A DNA stretch of 64,000 nucleotides from JAFKFI01 sp963795435 (GCA_963795435.1 CAWCHV010000006.1:190001-254000), one strand, 5' to 3'. Positions 7,920 to 18,537 are shown, counted from the stretch's first letter. Numbers and translations are program-made. Notes: generated by a model not told the origin, from the letters alone.

Positions 7920-8861
7920 GTGGCAAAGACCATCTGTGGAGTTGACGTCTCCTCGACCGACCTGGTGGCCCGCATCGGCCATGCGGATGGACCGGGGCAA
8001 TGCTTCGCGCGGAGCGACGCTGGGATCGCGGCGCTGGCGGCGTTCTGCCGCAACCACGCGGTCGAGCTCGTCGTCATGGAGGCGACCGGCGGATATGAGC
8101 AAATGCCCTTCGGCCTGCTCTGGGCGGAGGGCATCGCGGCGGCGGTCGTCAACCCGCGTGCGGTACGCCGCTTCGCCGAGGGCATGGGCCTGCTGGAGAA
8201 GACCGACCGCATCGATGCCGGCGTCATCGCCTGGTATGCCGAAGTGAAGCGCATTGCCGCCAGGGCACCGGCCAGCGCCACCCAGAAGCGGCTGGGCGCC
8301 CTGGTCACCCGGCTGCGCCAACTGACCGAACTGCGCGTCGGCCAGCGCAACCAGCGCCGCTTGGTTGAGCAGCCGGAGGTGTTGGCTTGCATCGACACGG
8401 TGATCGCTCTGCTGTCCCGACAGATGCGCCAGCTCGAGATCGCCATCGCCGAACTGATCGCCGCCGATCCGTTGTGGGCCGCGCTGGATAGCGAGTTCCG
8501 CAGCCTCAAGGGCGTCGCCGGACGCACCGTGGCACGCCTGATGGCCGAGTTGCCGGAGATCGGCACCCTGTCCGGCAAGGCTGCCGCCAAGCTCGCCGGC
8601 CTCGCCCCGATCGCCCATGACAGCGGCCGGCGACATGGCCCGCGCGCGGTCCGCGCCGGGCGCGAAGGGGTGCGGTCCATCTTGTTCGTGGTGGCCGAAC
8701 TGGTGCGCCGCCACAACCCGGATTTCGCAGCCTTCCACCGCAGGCTGAGCGACGCCGGAAAACCCAAAAAGGTCATCCGTGTCGCCCTCGCACACAAGCT
8801 CCTCACCAAGCTCAACGCCAAGGCACGCGATGCCCGAAACCAACTCGCCCAACCCGCTTGA
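7920..8861 (+). CDS. IS110-family transposase (DEDD recombinase)
   Basis: From the GTG at 7920 the protein has 313 residues, the usual length for the family. An in-frame ATG at 7782 would add 46 residues lying in the non-coding left end and is unlikely. The RuvC-like domain shows D9 (GVDVSS), E54 (MEATGGYE) and the D96/D99 pair (KTDRID). The C-terminal Tnp domain has GLAPIAHDSGRRHG with the probable catalytic serine S235. All key residues are present and the frame is intact, so the element may be active. It recombines DNA guided by the bridge RNA upstream. Confidence 0.93.
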   Translation: MAKTICGVDVSSTDLVARIGHADGPGQCFARSDAGIAALAAFCRNHAVELVVMEATGGYEQMPFGLLWAEGIAAAVVNPRAVRRFAEGMGLLEKTDRIDAGVIAWYAEVKRIAARAPASATQKRLGALVTRLRQLTELRVGQRNQRRLVEQPEVLACIDTVIALLSRQMRQLEIAIAELIAADPLWAALDSEFRSLKGVAGRTVARLMAELPEIGTLSGKAAAKLAGLAPIAHDSGRRHGPRAVRAGREGVRSILFVVAELVRRHNPDFAAFHRRLSDAGKPKKVIRVALAHKLLTKLNAKARDARNQLAQPA

Positions 8862-8876
8862 CACACCAGACAGTCG

Positions 8877-8914
8877 CTCTCCCCTTCTTGGGGGGGAGGG
8901 TTGGGTGAGGGGGT
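8877..8914. repeat. REP-like double palindrome, copy B, right half
   Basis: The second hairpin and the closing GGGTTGGGTGAGGGGG boundary of the repeat interrupted by the IS110 element. It begins with the second copy of the CT core. Confidence 0.88.
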
Positions 8915-8928
8915 AGGCCACGCCCGTA

Positions 8929-9627
8929 CTAGACCTCCAGCCACTCCTTCCGCACGCTCTCGTTGGCGGCAAGATCGTCCGGCGTGCCGTCGAACACGAT
9001 GCGGCCGTGGCCCATGACATAGAGCCGCTGGGAGATCTTCAGCGCGATGGTGAGCTTCTGCTCGACCAGCAGGACCGACACCCCGCGCCGGGCGATCTCG
9101 GCGAGCAAGGTGCCGACCTGCTCGACGAGGCGCGGCGCGAGGCCCTCGGTCGGTTCGTCGATGAGGATGAGATCGGGGTCGCCCATCAGGGTGCGGCACA
9201 TCGACAGCATCTGCTGCTCGCCGCCCGACAACACGCCGGCCTGATTGTCCTGGCGCGCGGCGAGGTTGGGGAACAGCTTGTACACGTCGTCGAACTTCCA
9301 GCGCCCGAACACGCCCGACCGCTTGAGGCCGAGCTCCAGATTCTGTCGCACGGTGAGGCCGGGAAAGATCTGGCGGTCCTCCGGCACGTAGCCGATGCCG
9401 GCTCGCGCCACCAGGTCGGCGCGCAATCCCGCGATGTCCCGGCCCCGATAACGCACGGTGCCCTGCGGCGGCACGAGGCCCATGATCGCCTTGCAGGTGG
9501 TCGAGCGGCCGACGCCGTTGCGACCCAGCAAACTGACGATCTCGCCTTCGTTCACCGTGAGATCGACGCCGTGCAGGATATGGCTCTTGCCGTAATAGGC
9601 GTGCAGATCCCGGATCTCGAGCATCAT
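8929..9627 (-). CDS. livF: Branched-chain-type ABC transporter ATP-binding protein LivF
   Basis: A 232-residue ATPase, the last gene of a livH-M-G-F operon (HAAT family importer). The Walker A loop is GRNGVGRST: the invariant lysine is replaced by Arg41. The codon is CGC, so this is not a single-base error. The signature LSGGEQQML and Walker B LILIDEPTEGLAP are normal, as is the C-terminal VEQKLTIALKIS switch-His region. Some LivF homologues carry this K-to-R change, so the partner LivG may supply the competent site. The start overlaps the livG stop. The real substrate may be an amino acid, urea or another small organic solute. Confidence 0.92.
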   Translation of the reverse strand: MMLEIRDLHAYYGKSHILHGVDLTVNEGEIVSLLGRNGVGRSTTCKAIMGLVPPQGTVRYRGRDIAGLRADLVARAGIGYVPEDRQIFPGLTVRQNLELGLKRSGVFGRWKFDDVYKLFPNLAARQDNQAGVLSGGEQQMLSMCRTLMGDPDLILIDEPTEGLAPRLVEQVGTLLAEIARRGVSVLLVEQKLTIALKISQRLYVMGHGRIVFDGTPDDLAANESVRKEWLEV

Positions 9628-10385
9628 GCCGCGAGCGCTCCGAGATAGGCTTCCTGCACCGCCGCACTGGCGCGGATCGCCGGCGGCGGACCGGAGGCGA
9701 TCACCTGGCCGTAGACCAGGACAGTGATCGTGTCGGCGAGATCGAAGACAACTCGCATGTCGTGCTCCACCATCACCAGCGTCTTGCCCGCAGTCATCCG
9801 GCGGATCAGCGCAACCGCGTATTCGGTCTCGCTATGGCTCATCCCGGCGGTCGGCTCGTCGAGCAGGATCACCTCGGCGCCGCCCGCGATGGTGATGCCG
9901 ATCTCGAGCGCGCGCTGCTCCGCGTAGGACAGCAGGCCGGCGGTCACGTCGCGACGGCTCGACAGGTTCAGCTCCTCCAGCAGCCGCTCGGCGTCCTCGT
10001 TGAGCCGGCGCTGCCGTGCCAGCGGCGACCAGAACGAGTAGCGGTAGCCGCGATTCCAGAGCAGGCTGCAGCGGATGTTCTCGAATACGCTGAGCCGGTG
10101 GAAGATCGAGGTGATCTGAAAGCTGCGCGACAGGCCGAGCCGGTTGATGCGGTGCGGCGGCAGCGCGTCGATGCGGCTGCCGTTGAGCGCGATGGCGCCC
10201 GAGGTGATCGGAAAGCGGCCGCTGATCAGGTTGAACAGCGTCGTCTTGCCGGCGCCGTTCGGGCCGATGATCGCGTGACGCTCGCCCGCCGCGACATCGA
10301 GGGTGACGCCGCGGATGATCTCGGTCGGACCAAAATTCTTCTTTACGTCGCGCAGTTCGATCGCGTTCGACGGAGGGGCGTTCAC
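9624..10385 (-). CDS. livG: Branched-chain-type ABC transporter ATP-binding protein LivG
   Basis: A 253-residue ATPase starting at the GTG that overlaps the livM stop (GTGA); the longer open frame upstream is a shadow of livM. Walker A is GPNGAGKTT with the lysine intact. Walker B is VILLDEPTAGMSHSE, followed by MVEHDMRVVFDLADTITVL. The signature motif is the degenerate LLSYAEQRALEIG (LSYGEQR class) normal for LivG. The LivG-type insert after Walker A (SRSFQITSIFHRLSVFENI) is present. It pairs with LivF in a heterodimer under the LivH/LivM permease. Confidence 0.93.
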   Translation of the reverse strand: MNAPPSNAIELRDVKKNFGPTEIIRGVTLDVAAGERHAIIGPNGAGKTTLFNLISGRFPITSGAIALNGSRIDALPPHRINRLGLSRSFQITSIFHRLSVFENIRCSLLWNRGYRYSFWSPLARQRRLNEDAERLLEELNLSSRRDVTAGLLSYAEQRALEIGITIAGGAEVILLDEPTAGMSHSETEYAVALIRRMTAGKTLVMVEHDMRVVFDLADTITVLVYGQVIASGPPPAIRASAAVQEAYLGALAA

Positions 10386-11674
10386 GGCGTGCTGGCCTTC
10401 AGATCGGCGGTCAGCGTGTCCCAGACGCGATGGAAGGCGCGGCCCTCCAGGCGCAGCCACATCCCGCCGCCGATCAGGCAGATCGCCGCGACGATCCAGG
10501 GTGCGGCGGTGTTGACGTCGATCGTGCGGCCGAACAGCACCAGGGTCTTGCCTTGCGCCGCGCCGATGGTGAGGAACGACAGCAGTTCCACCATGCCGAC
10601 GACGCCAACGATCACCGCGAGGCCGGGGATCACCAGCCGCAGATACGGCACGATGAGCCGGCCCATCCGGCCGGTGCGCGCGATCGGGCTGTGCGCCTGG
10701 ACGATGCCGGTGAGCCCGGTGGGCGCGAACATCACCATGGCGATGAACAGCACGCCGACATAGACCAGCCAGGCGTTCGACAACAGGCTCAACCCGCTCT
10801 GCAGCAAGGTGATGAGCACGGCGCCGACGATGGGCCCGGCGAACACGGTGCTGCCGCCGATATAGGCCATCAGCAGCGCGTTGGCCGACAGCGGCGCGGC
10901 CACCGCGTCGAAGGTGACGATCTCGTAGGTCAGCGCGAACAACCCGCCGCCGATTCCCGCGAAGAAGCCCGAGAGCGCGAATTGCAGGAAGCGCACGGTC
11001 TTCGGGTCGTAGCCCATGAACTGCGCGCGCTCGTGATTGTCGCGGCAGGCATTCGCCATGCGCCCGAGCGGCGTGCCGGTGAGGAAGGCCATGCCGATGA
11101 TCGAGAGCACCGTCCAGGCGACGATGAGATAGTAGACCTGCAGGCCGGAAGCATAGGAGAGGCCGAACAGGCTGAAATCGATCATCCGGTCGGTGGTGAC
11201 GCCGCCCTCGCCGCCGAAGAAGCTGTGGAACATCATCGCGGCCACCGTAATGAGCTCGCCCATGCCGAGCGTGATCATGGCGAAGGCCGTCGCGCGCTGC
11301 CGCGTCGCCATGTAGCCGAACACGAGGGCGAAGCCGAGCCCAGCGAAGCCCGCGGCCAGCGGCACGAGTTCGACCGGAATCGGGAAGACGCCGGCCTTGG
11401 CGCCGTTGAGCATGTGGATCGCGCTGTAGCCGCCGAGGCCGAAGAAGATCGCGTGCCCGAAGGAGAGCAGTCCGGCCTGTCCCATCAGCATGTTGTACGA
11501 CAGCGCGAAGATCACCATCATGCCCATCTGGCTGAGCATCGAGATCACGAAGCCGGACTGGCGATGATGCGCCCAGTCGTAGAAGACCCACGGCAGCGCG
11601 ATCACGATGATCAGCACCGCGAGCCAGGGCCATAGGCGGAGCAGCGTGCCCGACTTCTCGGAACCCGCGGTCAT
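10382..11674 (-). CDS. livM: Branched-chain-type ABC transporter permease LivM
   Basis: A 430-residue inner-membrane permease. The start is the ATG at 11674, which overlaps the livH stop in ATGA; upstream frame extension is livH in another frame. The LivM hallmark is ALSYNMLMGQAGLLSFGHA (about residues 55-75), followed by multiple hydrophobic segments. The C-terminus has an extra pair of predicted membrane segments after about residue 330 (LRLVIPGLAVIVGVVGMVEL and APWIVAAICLIGG), making it longer than typical 320-350-residue LivM proteins. Confidence 0.92.
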   Translation of the reverse strand: MTAGSEKSGTLLRLWPWLAVLIIVIALPWVFYDWAHHRQSGFVISMLSQMGMMVIFALSYNMLMGQAGLLSFGHAIFFGLGGYSAIHMLNGAKAGVFPIPVELVPLAAGFAGLGFALVFGYMATRQRATAFAMITLGMGELITVAAMMFHSFFGGEGGVTTDRMIDFSLFGLSYASGLQVYYLIVAWTVLSIIGMAFLTGTPLGRMANACRDNHERAQFMGYDPKTVRFLQFALSGFFAGIGGGLFALTYEIVTFDAVAAPLSANALLMAYIGGSTVFAGPIVGAVLITLLQSGLSLLSNAWLVYVGVLFIAMVMFAPTGLTGIVQAHSPIARTGRMGRLIVPYLRLVIPGLAVIVGVVGMVELLSFLTIGAAQGKTLVLFGRTIDVNTAAPWIVAAICLIGGGMWLRLEGRAFHRVWDTLTADLKASTP

Positions 11675-12618
11675 GTGTCGCGCGTCCCCAGCAGGCCGCG
11701 AGGTCGGAACAGCAGCATCAGGATCATCATCACGAACGGCAGCAGCGGGCCGATCCGCGCCAGCGGGATCGTGAGCAGTTCGCCGAGGAAGTTGTCGGAG
11801 GAGAGCGCGATGCCGACCGGGCGCAGCAGGTCTCCGAGGGACCCGTCGACCACCACGGCGAAGGTCTGCACCATGCCCATGATCAACGACGCGATAAAGC
11901 ATCCCGCCAGCGAGCCGAGCCCGCCGAACACCACCACGACGAACACGATCGGCCCCATCGCAAAGGCCATGCCCGGCTCCGTCGTCTGATAGTTGCCGCC
12001 GATCACGCCCGCGAGCCCGGCCAGTGCACAGCCGCCGGCGAACACGGTGGTGAACACGCGGGGCACGTCATGGCCGAGCGCGCTCACCATGCTCGGATGG
12101 GTGAGCGACGCCTGGATGATGAGGCCGATGCGGGTGCGCGTCAGCAGCAGCCAGATCGCCGCGAGCATCCCCGCCGAGATCAGCAGCATGAAACCGCGAT
12201 AGGCCGGAAATTGCAGGCCATACATGGTGAACAGCGGGAAATCGAGCAGCTCCGGCACGCGATAGGGAACCGGGATCATCCCCCAGGTCATCTGCACCGC
12301 GCGCTCGATGATGAAGGCGAGGCCGAAGGTGAACAGCAGCTCCGCGATGTGGCCGTTGTGGTGCACGCGGCGCAGGCCCCAGATCTCGATGGCCGCGCCG
12401 ATCAGCCCGCAGAGCACCGGGGCGACGATCAGCGCCGGCCAGAAGCCGATGAAGCGGCTGGTCTCGTAGGCAAAATACGCGCCCAGCATGTAGATGCTGG
12501 CATGGGCGAAGTTCAGCACGCCCATCATGCTGAATATCAGCGTGAGCCCGCTCGACAGCATGAACAGCAACATGCCGTAGACGAGGCCGTTCAGGGCCGA
12601 GACGAGGAACACCTCCAT
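11671..12618 (-). CDS. livH: Branched-chain-type ABC transporter permease LivH
   Basis: A 315-residue inner-membrane permease starting MEVFLVSALNGLVYGMLLFM. The family motif GLTLIFSMMGVLNFAHASIYMLGAY is at about residues 24-48 in slightly divergent form. The C-terminal PRGLLG tail is typical. It lies 29 bp downstream of the first binding-protein gene and overlaps livM. It forms the channel with LivM. Confidence 0.93.
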   Translation of the reverse strand: MEVFLVSALNGLVYGMLLFMLSSGLTLIFSMMGVLNFAHASIYMLGAYFAYETSRFIGFWPALIVAPVLCGLIGAAIEIWGLRRVHHNGHIAELLFTFGLAFIIERAVQMTWGMIPVPYRVPELLDFPLFTMYGLQFPAYRGFMLLISAGMLAAIWLLLTRTRIGLIIQASLTHPSMVSALGHDVPRVFTTVFAGGCALAGLAGVIGGNYQTTEPGMAFAMGPIVFVVVVFGGLGSLAGCFIASLIMGMVQTFAVVVDGSLGDLLRPVGIALSSDNFLGELLTIPLARIGPLLPFVMMILMLLFRPRGLLGTRDT

Positions 12619-12647
12619 GCGGGTTCTCCGGGCCGCGTCCCGCGAAC

Positions 12648-13895
12648 TCAGGACGTCGGCCGCTTCATCTTGCAAGTCGTCGGCTGCGCCAGGTCGGCGG
12701 TGTCCACCTTGGCCTCGGTCTTCCAGCCGAGACCGGTGTGCTCGGAATCGTATTTGACGCCGCGCACGAACACTCCCGCGTAATACGGCATGATAAGCTG
12801 GTGGTCGTCTTTCCGCATATAGGTGTCGTTGCCGAGCAGGTCCTTCATGTGCATCCCCTCGAGCGCCTGGGCGACCTTCAGGGCATCCGTGCTGCCGGCC
12901 TTGTCGACGGCGGCGGCAACCATTTCGAGCATCGTGACGAAATTGATCTCGGAGAAGTCGAACGCATTCTTCTCGCGGAACCCCTTGTCGAAATCCTCCA
13001 TCGCCTGGTTCTTCTGTTCGACGGGGATGTTCTCGTGGAACTCCATCACGGAGTGGAGCCGGTTCTCCCCGTTGGCGCCGACCGCCGTCGGGCCGCCGAT
13101 CAGATGCGCGAGATAGGTGTAGTAGCCGATGTCGAGCCCGGCATCGACGCCGGCCTTGATCAGCAGGTTGAGGTCGGGACCCCAGTTCCCGGTGATGAGC
13201 CCCTGCGCGCCCGACGCCTTGATCTTCGTTATGTAGGACGAGAAATCCTTCACCTTGCCGAACGGGATCAGCTCCTCGCCGACGATCTTGATGTCGGGCC
13301 GCTGCTTGGCGAGCTGCGCCTTGGTGTCCTTCTGGATCGACTGGCCGAACAGGTAATCCTGGTTGAGCAGGTAGACCGATTTGAGATCCTTGGGCAGTGC
13401 GCTCACCAGGGTCTGCGCCCGCATCCCGACATTGCCGGAGAAGCGGAACTGCCAGAAGTCGCATTGCTCGTTGGTCAGCTCGTCGGCCAGCGCGCCGCAA
13501 TTGAGATAGACGATGCGGTTGTCCGGGTTGCGCGCGTTGTGCTTGGCGACACCGTCGATCAGTGCCGCGCCGACATTGGAGCCGCTGCACTGCATGACGA
13601 ACGGCATGTTCTGGTCGGTGATGCTTTTCAGCGCGATCAGCGCCTCGGCCGGCTGCGTCTTGTCGTCGAACGCCACCAGCTCGAACTTGCGCCCGAGCGC
13701 GCCGCCCCGCGCGTTGATCCCGTCGATCACGTAGCGGAACACCTTGAGGAACTGGTCGCCCGACTGCGCGAAGGTGCCGGAGAGTGGATCGATATAGCCG
13801 ATCTTGATGGTGTCGGCGGCGCCGGCCGGGCGGGCCGCGAGGGCAAGCAGCGCGAGCACGCCAAACGCCAGAGAGCGCCAGGATCGGCACTTCAT
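12648..13895 (-). CDS. ABC transporter substrate-binding protein (Peripla_BP_6, LivK-like), proximal copy
   Basis: A 415-residue periplasmic protein with an N-terminal signal peptide (hydrophobic FGVLALLALAARPAGA, cleavage near residue 26). The mature domain begins TIKIGYIDPLSGTFA, typical of type I periplasmic binding proteins for branched-chain amino acids and related solutes. It is closely similar along its whole length to the next gene upstream, ending in TTCKMKRPTS versus TTCKMKRPSS, so the two arose by tandem duplication. It lies directly before livH. The ligand is unknown. Confidence 0.9.
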   Translation of the reverse strand: MKCRSWRSLAFGVLALLALAARPAGAADTIKIGYIDPLSGTFAQSGDQFLKVFRYVIDGINARGGALGRKFELVAFDDKTQPAEALIALKSITDQNMPFVMQCSGSNVGAALIDGVAKHNARNPDNRIVYLNCGALADELTNEQCDFWQFRFSGNVGMRAQTLVSALPKDLKSVYLLNQDYLFGQSIQKDTKAQLAKQRPDIKIVGEELIPFGKVKDFSSYITKIKASGAQGLITGNWGPDLNLLIKAGVDAGLDIGYYTYLAHLIGGPTAVGANGENRLHSVMEFHENIPVEQKNQAMEDFDKGFREKNAFDFSEINFVTMLEMVAAAVDKAGSTDALKVAQALEGMHMKDLLGNDTYMRKDDHQLIMPYYAGVFVRGVKYDSEHTGLGWKTEAKVDTADLAQPTTCKMKRPTS

Positions 13896-13951
13896 GTTTC
13901 CACTCCCGAGAATACTTCTCTGCTGATCGTTGCCGGAACCGTAGGGGGGCC

Positions 13952-13989
13952 ACCCGGCCGAGTCAAACGAGCGTCGCGCTCGGCCGGGT
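13952..13989 (-). terminator. Perfect 11-bp hairpin between the twin binding-protein genes
   Basis: ACCCGGCCGAG (13952-13962) pairs perfectly with CTCGGCCGGGT (13979-13989) across a 16-nt loop. It sits just after the stop of the distal binding-protein gene and before the proximal one. There is no U-tract, so it may be an attenuator or a 3'-end-stabilising hairpin that sets the ratio of the two proteins and of the transporter. Confidence 0.55.
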
Positions 13990-14000
13990 ACCTCGGGCGG

Positions 14001-15248
14001 CTACGAAGATGGCCGCTTCATCTTGCAGGTGGTCGGCTGCGCCAGGTCGTCGGCCCTGACCGCGAACTCGGTCTTCCAGCCGAGGCCGGTCTTCTCGGAA
14101 TCGTATTTCTCTCCCTTGACGAAGATCAACTCGTAGAACGGTTCCATCAGCTGATGATCGTCCTTCCGCATCCAGTACTCGTTGCCCATCATGTCCTGAT
14201 CGTGCAGGCCCTCCAGCGCCTGCGCGACCTTGAGCGCGTCGGTGGAACCCGCCTTGTCGATCGCCTTGGCCAGCATGTCGAACATCATGTAGCCGTTGAT
14301 GCCGATGAAATCGAAATCGTGGTCCTTGCGGAACTCCTGCACGAAGGCGTCGCCCGCCGCGCTCTTCTGCTCGACCGGGACATTGGGATGGAACTCGACC
14401 ACGGTGTGCAGCCGGTTCTCGCCGAGCGGGCCGATCGCGGTCGGGCCGCCGATGAGATGCGCGAGATAGGTGTAGTAGCCGATGTCGAGCCCGGCATCGG
14501 CGCCGGCGCGCATCATCAGGTTGAGGTCAGGCCCCCAGTTGCCGGTGATGAGCGCCTGCGCGCCCGATGCCTTCACCTTGGTGATGTACGGCGAGAACTC
14601 CTTGACCTTGCCGAGCGGCACCAGCTCCTCCCCGACGATCTTGATGTCGGGCCGCAGCTTGGCGAGATAGTCTTTCGTGTTGCGCTGGAGGGCTTGGCCG
14701 AACAGGTAATCCTGGTTGATGAGGTAGACCGATTTGATGGTCTTCGGCAGGGCACGCACCAGCGTCTCGGCGCGCTGGCCGGTGTTGCCGTCGAAGCGGA
14801 AGTGCCAGAAGTCGCACTGCTCGTTGGTCAGCTCGTTGGCGAGCGCGCCGCAATTGAGATAGAGCACCCTCCGGTCGGGGTTGCGTGCGTTGTGCTTGGC
14901 CACGCCGTCGAGCAGGGCGGCGCCGACATTGGAGCCGGTGCACTGCATGACGAACGGGATGTTCTGGTCGGTCACGCTCTTGAGCGCGATCAGCGCCTCG
15001 GCCGGCTGCAGCTTGTCATCGAATGTCACCAGCTCGAACTTGCGGCCGAGCGCGCCGCCCTTCGCGTTGATGTGGTCGATGATGAAGTTGTAGGTCTTGA
15101 GCGCGGAGTCGCCGACCTGCGCGAAGGAGCCGGAGAACGGGTCGATATAGCCGATCTTGATGGTCTCCTCGGCCCGCACCGCGGCCGTGGCCGAGAACGA
15201 CAGCACGGCCAGCGCGCCCAGCAGGGCGCCCCGAATGCGGCGCGTCAT
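14001..15248 (-). CDS. ABC transporter substrate-binding protein (Peripla_BP_6, LivK-like), distal copy
   Basis: A 415-residue paralogue of the neighbouring binding protein, same length and domain layout. The start is the ATG at 15248 (MTRRIRGALLGALAVLSFS), which gives a good signal peptide; the longer frame adds a non-coding-looking N-terminus. The mature protein begins EETIKIGYIDPFSGSFA. It is the first gene of the transporter operon, so the upstream region at 15249-15506 should hold its promoter, divergent from katG. The two binding proteins presumably feed one LivHMGF channel with different ligands or affinities. Confidence 0.9.
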   Translation of the reverse strand: MTRRIRGALLGALAVLSFSATAAVRAEETIKIGYIDPFSGSFAQVGDSALKTYNFIIDHINAKGGALGRKFELVTFDDKLQPAEALIALKSVTDQNIPFVMQCTGSNVGAALLDGVAKHNARNPDRRVLYLNCGALANELTNEQCDFWHFRFDGNTGQRAETLVRALPKTIKSVYLINQDYLFGQALQRNTKDYLAKLRPDIKIVGEELVPLGKVKEFSPYITKVKASGAQALITGNWGPDLNLMMRAGADAGLDIGYYTYLAHLIGGPTAIGPLGENRLHTVVEFHPNVPVEQKSAAGDAFVQEFRKDHDFDFIGINGYMMFDMLAKAIDKAGSTDALKVAQALEGLHDQDMMGNEYWMRKDDHQLMEPFYELIFVKGEKYDSEKTGLGWKTEFAVRADDLAQPTTCKMKRPSS

Positions 15249-15506
15249 GGCGTGTTCCCCCTCCCGTTGTTGCGGGCGAGGGTAGGAACCGGCCGGAGGC
15301 AAGTCAAACGGGGATCGTTGCCGCCGCGCTTCTGGCCGGCGTGCGTGGCGTTGCCCCGGCGCGCATGGTCATCCGCGAAGGGGCTGTGCTAGCATTCGCC
15401 ACGTCGTTTGGTCGGCAGGGTGCGATCGCGCAGCCGTGCGATTTGCGCGTCAGGTGATGTGCTTTGCGGACCGGACGGAACAAGCGAGACGCGATCGGAG
15501 GAAGGC

Positions 15507-17693
<2,187 letters not shown>

Positions 17694-17705
17694 TCGCGGC
17701 GGGAA

Positions 17706-17731
17706 GGTTCCCGGTCGCCATGCCGGGGACC
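17706..17731 (+). terminator. Hairpin downstream of katG
   Basis: GGTTCCCGG (17706-17714) pairs with CCGGGGACC (17723-17731) with one G-U pair and an 8-nt loop, 13 bp after the katG stop. There is no clear U-tract, so termination is only probable. Confidence 0.4.
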
Positions 17732-17893
17732 TGCTCCTCGACCCTTTACCGCCGAGCTGGTCAGCGCTTCCGCAAGTCCCGCCTATAACGCTGCGGCACT
17801 ATATCGAGGCTGGTCGGCGATCTCGGCATTCAGGCAACCGCCCCCGCTCCGGAAGTGTTGTACCCGATTGGCTAAGCCACGGGTGGAGACACA

Positions 17894-18463
17894 ATGGACC
17901 GGCCACTGGACATCACCTTCCATAACCTCGACAGCTCGCCGTCGCTCGACGCGGAGATCCGCGAGAACGTCGCCCGGCTGGAGGCGCGCTATCCGCAGCT
18001 GATCGGCTGCCGCGTCTCGGTGGAGGCGCAGCACCAGCAGCACCGGACGGGCAATCTCTATGAGGTTCACGTGGTTCTCTCGGTGCGTGGCGGACGCGAC
18101 CTCGCCGTCTCGCGTGAACCGCACAAGGCCAAGCAGCGCTATGCCAATCCGGACGTGCGATCGGCGATGCGGGATGCATTTCGCGCCGCCGAGCGGCAGT
18201 TGCAGACCCACAAGGCTCAGCTGCGCGAGGACACCAGCCCGCCGAGCGGGTCCGCGCTCGCCGGCCAGGTGACGCAACTGCCGCCCGGCGCCGATCACGG
18301 CTTCATCCTCAACAGCACCGGCTCGCAGCTCTATTTCCACCGTGACAGCGTCACCAACGCGGATTTCGCGACGCTGAAGGAGGGCGATCCGGTGCACTAC
18401 GTCGAGGAGGAGGGTGACGCCGGACCGGTCGCCACCAAGGTACGGCTGGCGCAAGAGACGTGA
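17894..18463 (+). CDS. HPF/RaiA-type ribosome-associated domain fused to a cold-shock-like domain
   Basis: A 189-residue cytoplasmic protein. Residues 1-110 match the sigma-54-modulation/HPF/RaiA fold that binds the 30S decoding centre in stress (PLDITFHNLDSSPSLDAEI, then a SRE-HKAKQRYANPDVRSAMRDAF helix). Residues 120-189 (AGQVTQLPPGADHGFI, LYFHRDSV, LKEGDPVHYVEEEG) resemble a cold-shock/S1-like OB fold, with the RNP1-type aromatics partly replaced. The N-domain is RaiA-like but the C-domain is not the usual long-HPF dimerisation domain. It follows katG by 200 bp and could be part of a stress response. GGAGACAC precedes the ATG. Confidence 0.8.
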   Translation: MDRPLDITFHNLDSSPSLDAEIRENVARLEARYPQLIGCRVSVEAQHQQHRTGNLYEVHVVLSVRGGRDLAVSREPHKAKQRYANPDVRSAMRDAFRAAERQLQTHKAQLREDTSPPSGSALAGQVTQLPPGADHGFILNSTGSQLYFHRDSVTNADFATLKEGDPVHYVEEEGDAGPVATKVRLAQET

Positions 18464-18537
18464 CTCCTCCCATCGCTTGACCGGCCCGCTCGCGGCGCCG
18501 AGATTCCCCGCCGCGAAATGCAGCAAGGGGGGCGGCG

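Larger units (their letters stand above)
7757..8878 (+). mobile_element. IS110-family insertion sequence inside a REP-like element
   Basis: About 1.12 kb, made of a 163-bp non-coding left end, one transposase gene and a very short (15-bp) right end. There are no terminal inverted repeats. The flanks are the two halves of a REP-like repeat, and a CT dinucleotide is present at both junctions (7755-7756 and 8877-8878), as expected for the 2-bp core of IS110 recombination. The boundaries follow from comparison with the uninterrupted copy D. The long left non-coding end is the IS110-subgroup layout, in which the bridge RNA lies upstream of the transposase; the IS1111 subgroup has it downstream. 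Confidence 0.88.

Noticed and set aside
13919..13950. Possible regulatory or attachment site next to the hairpin between the binding-protein genes.
   Set aside because: No repeat partner or recombinase gene is present. The hairpin alone is enough to explain the sequence.
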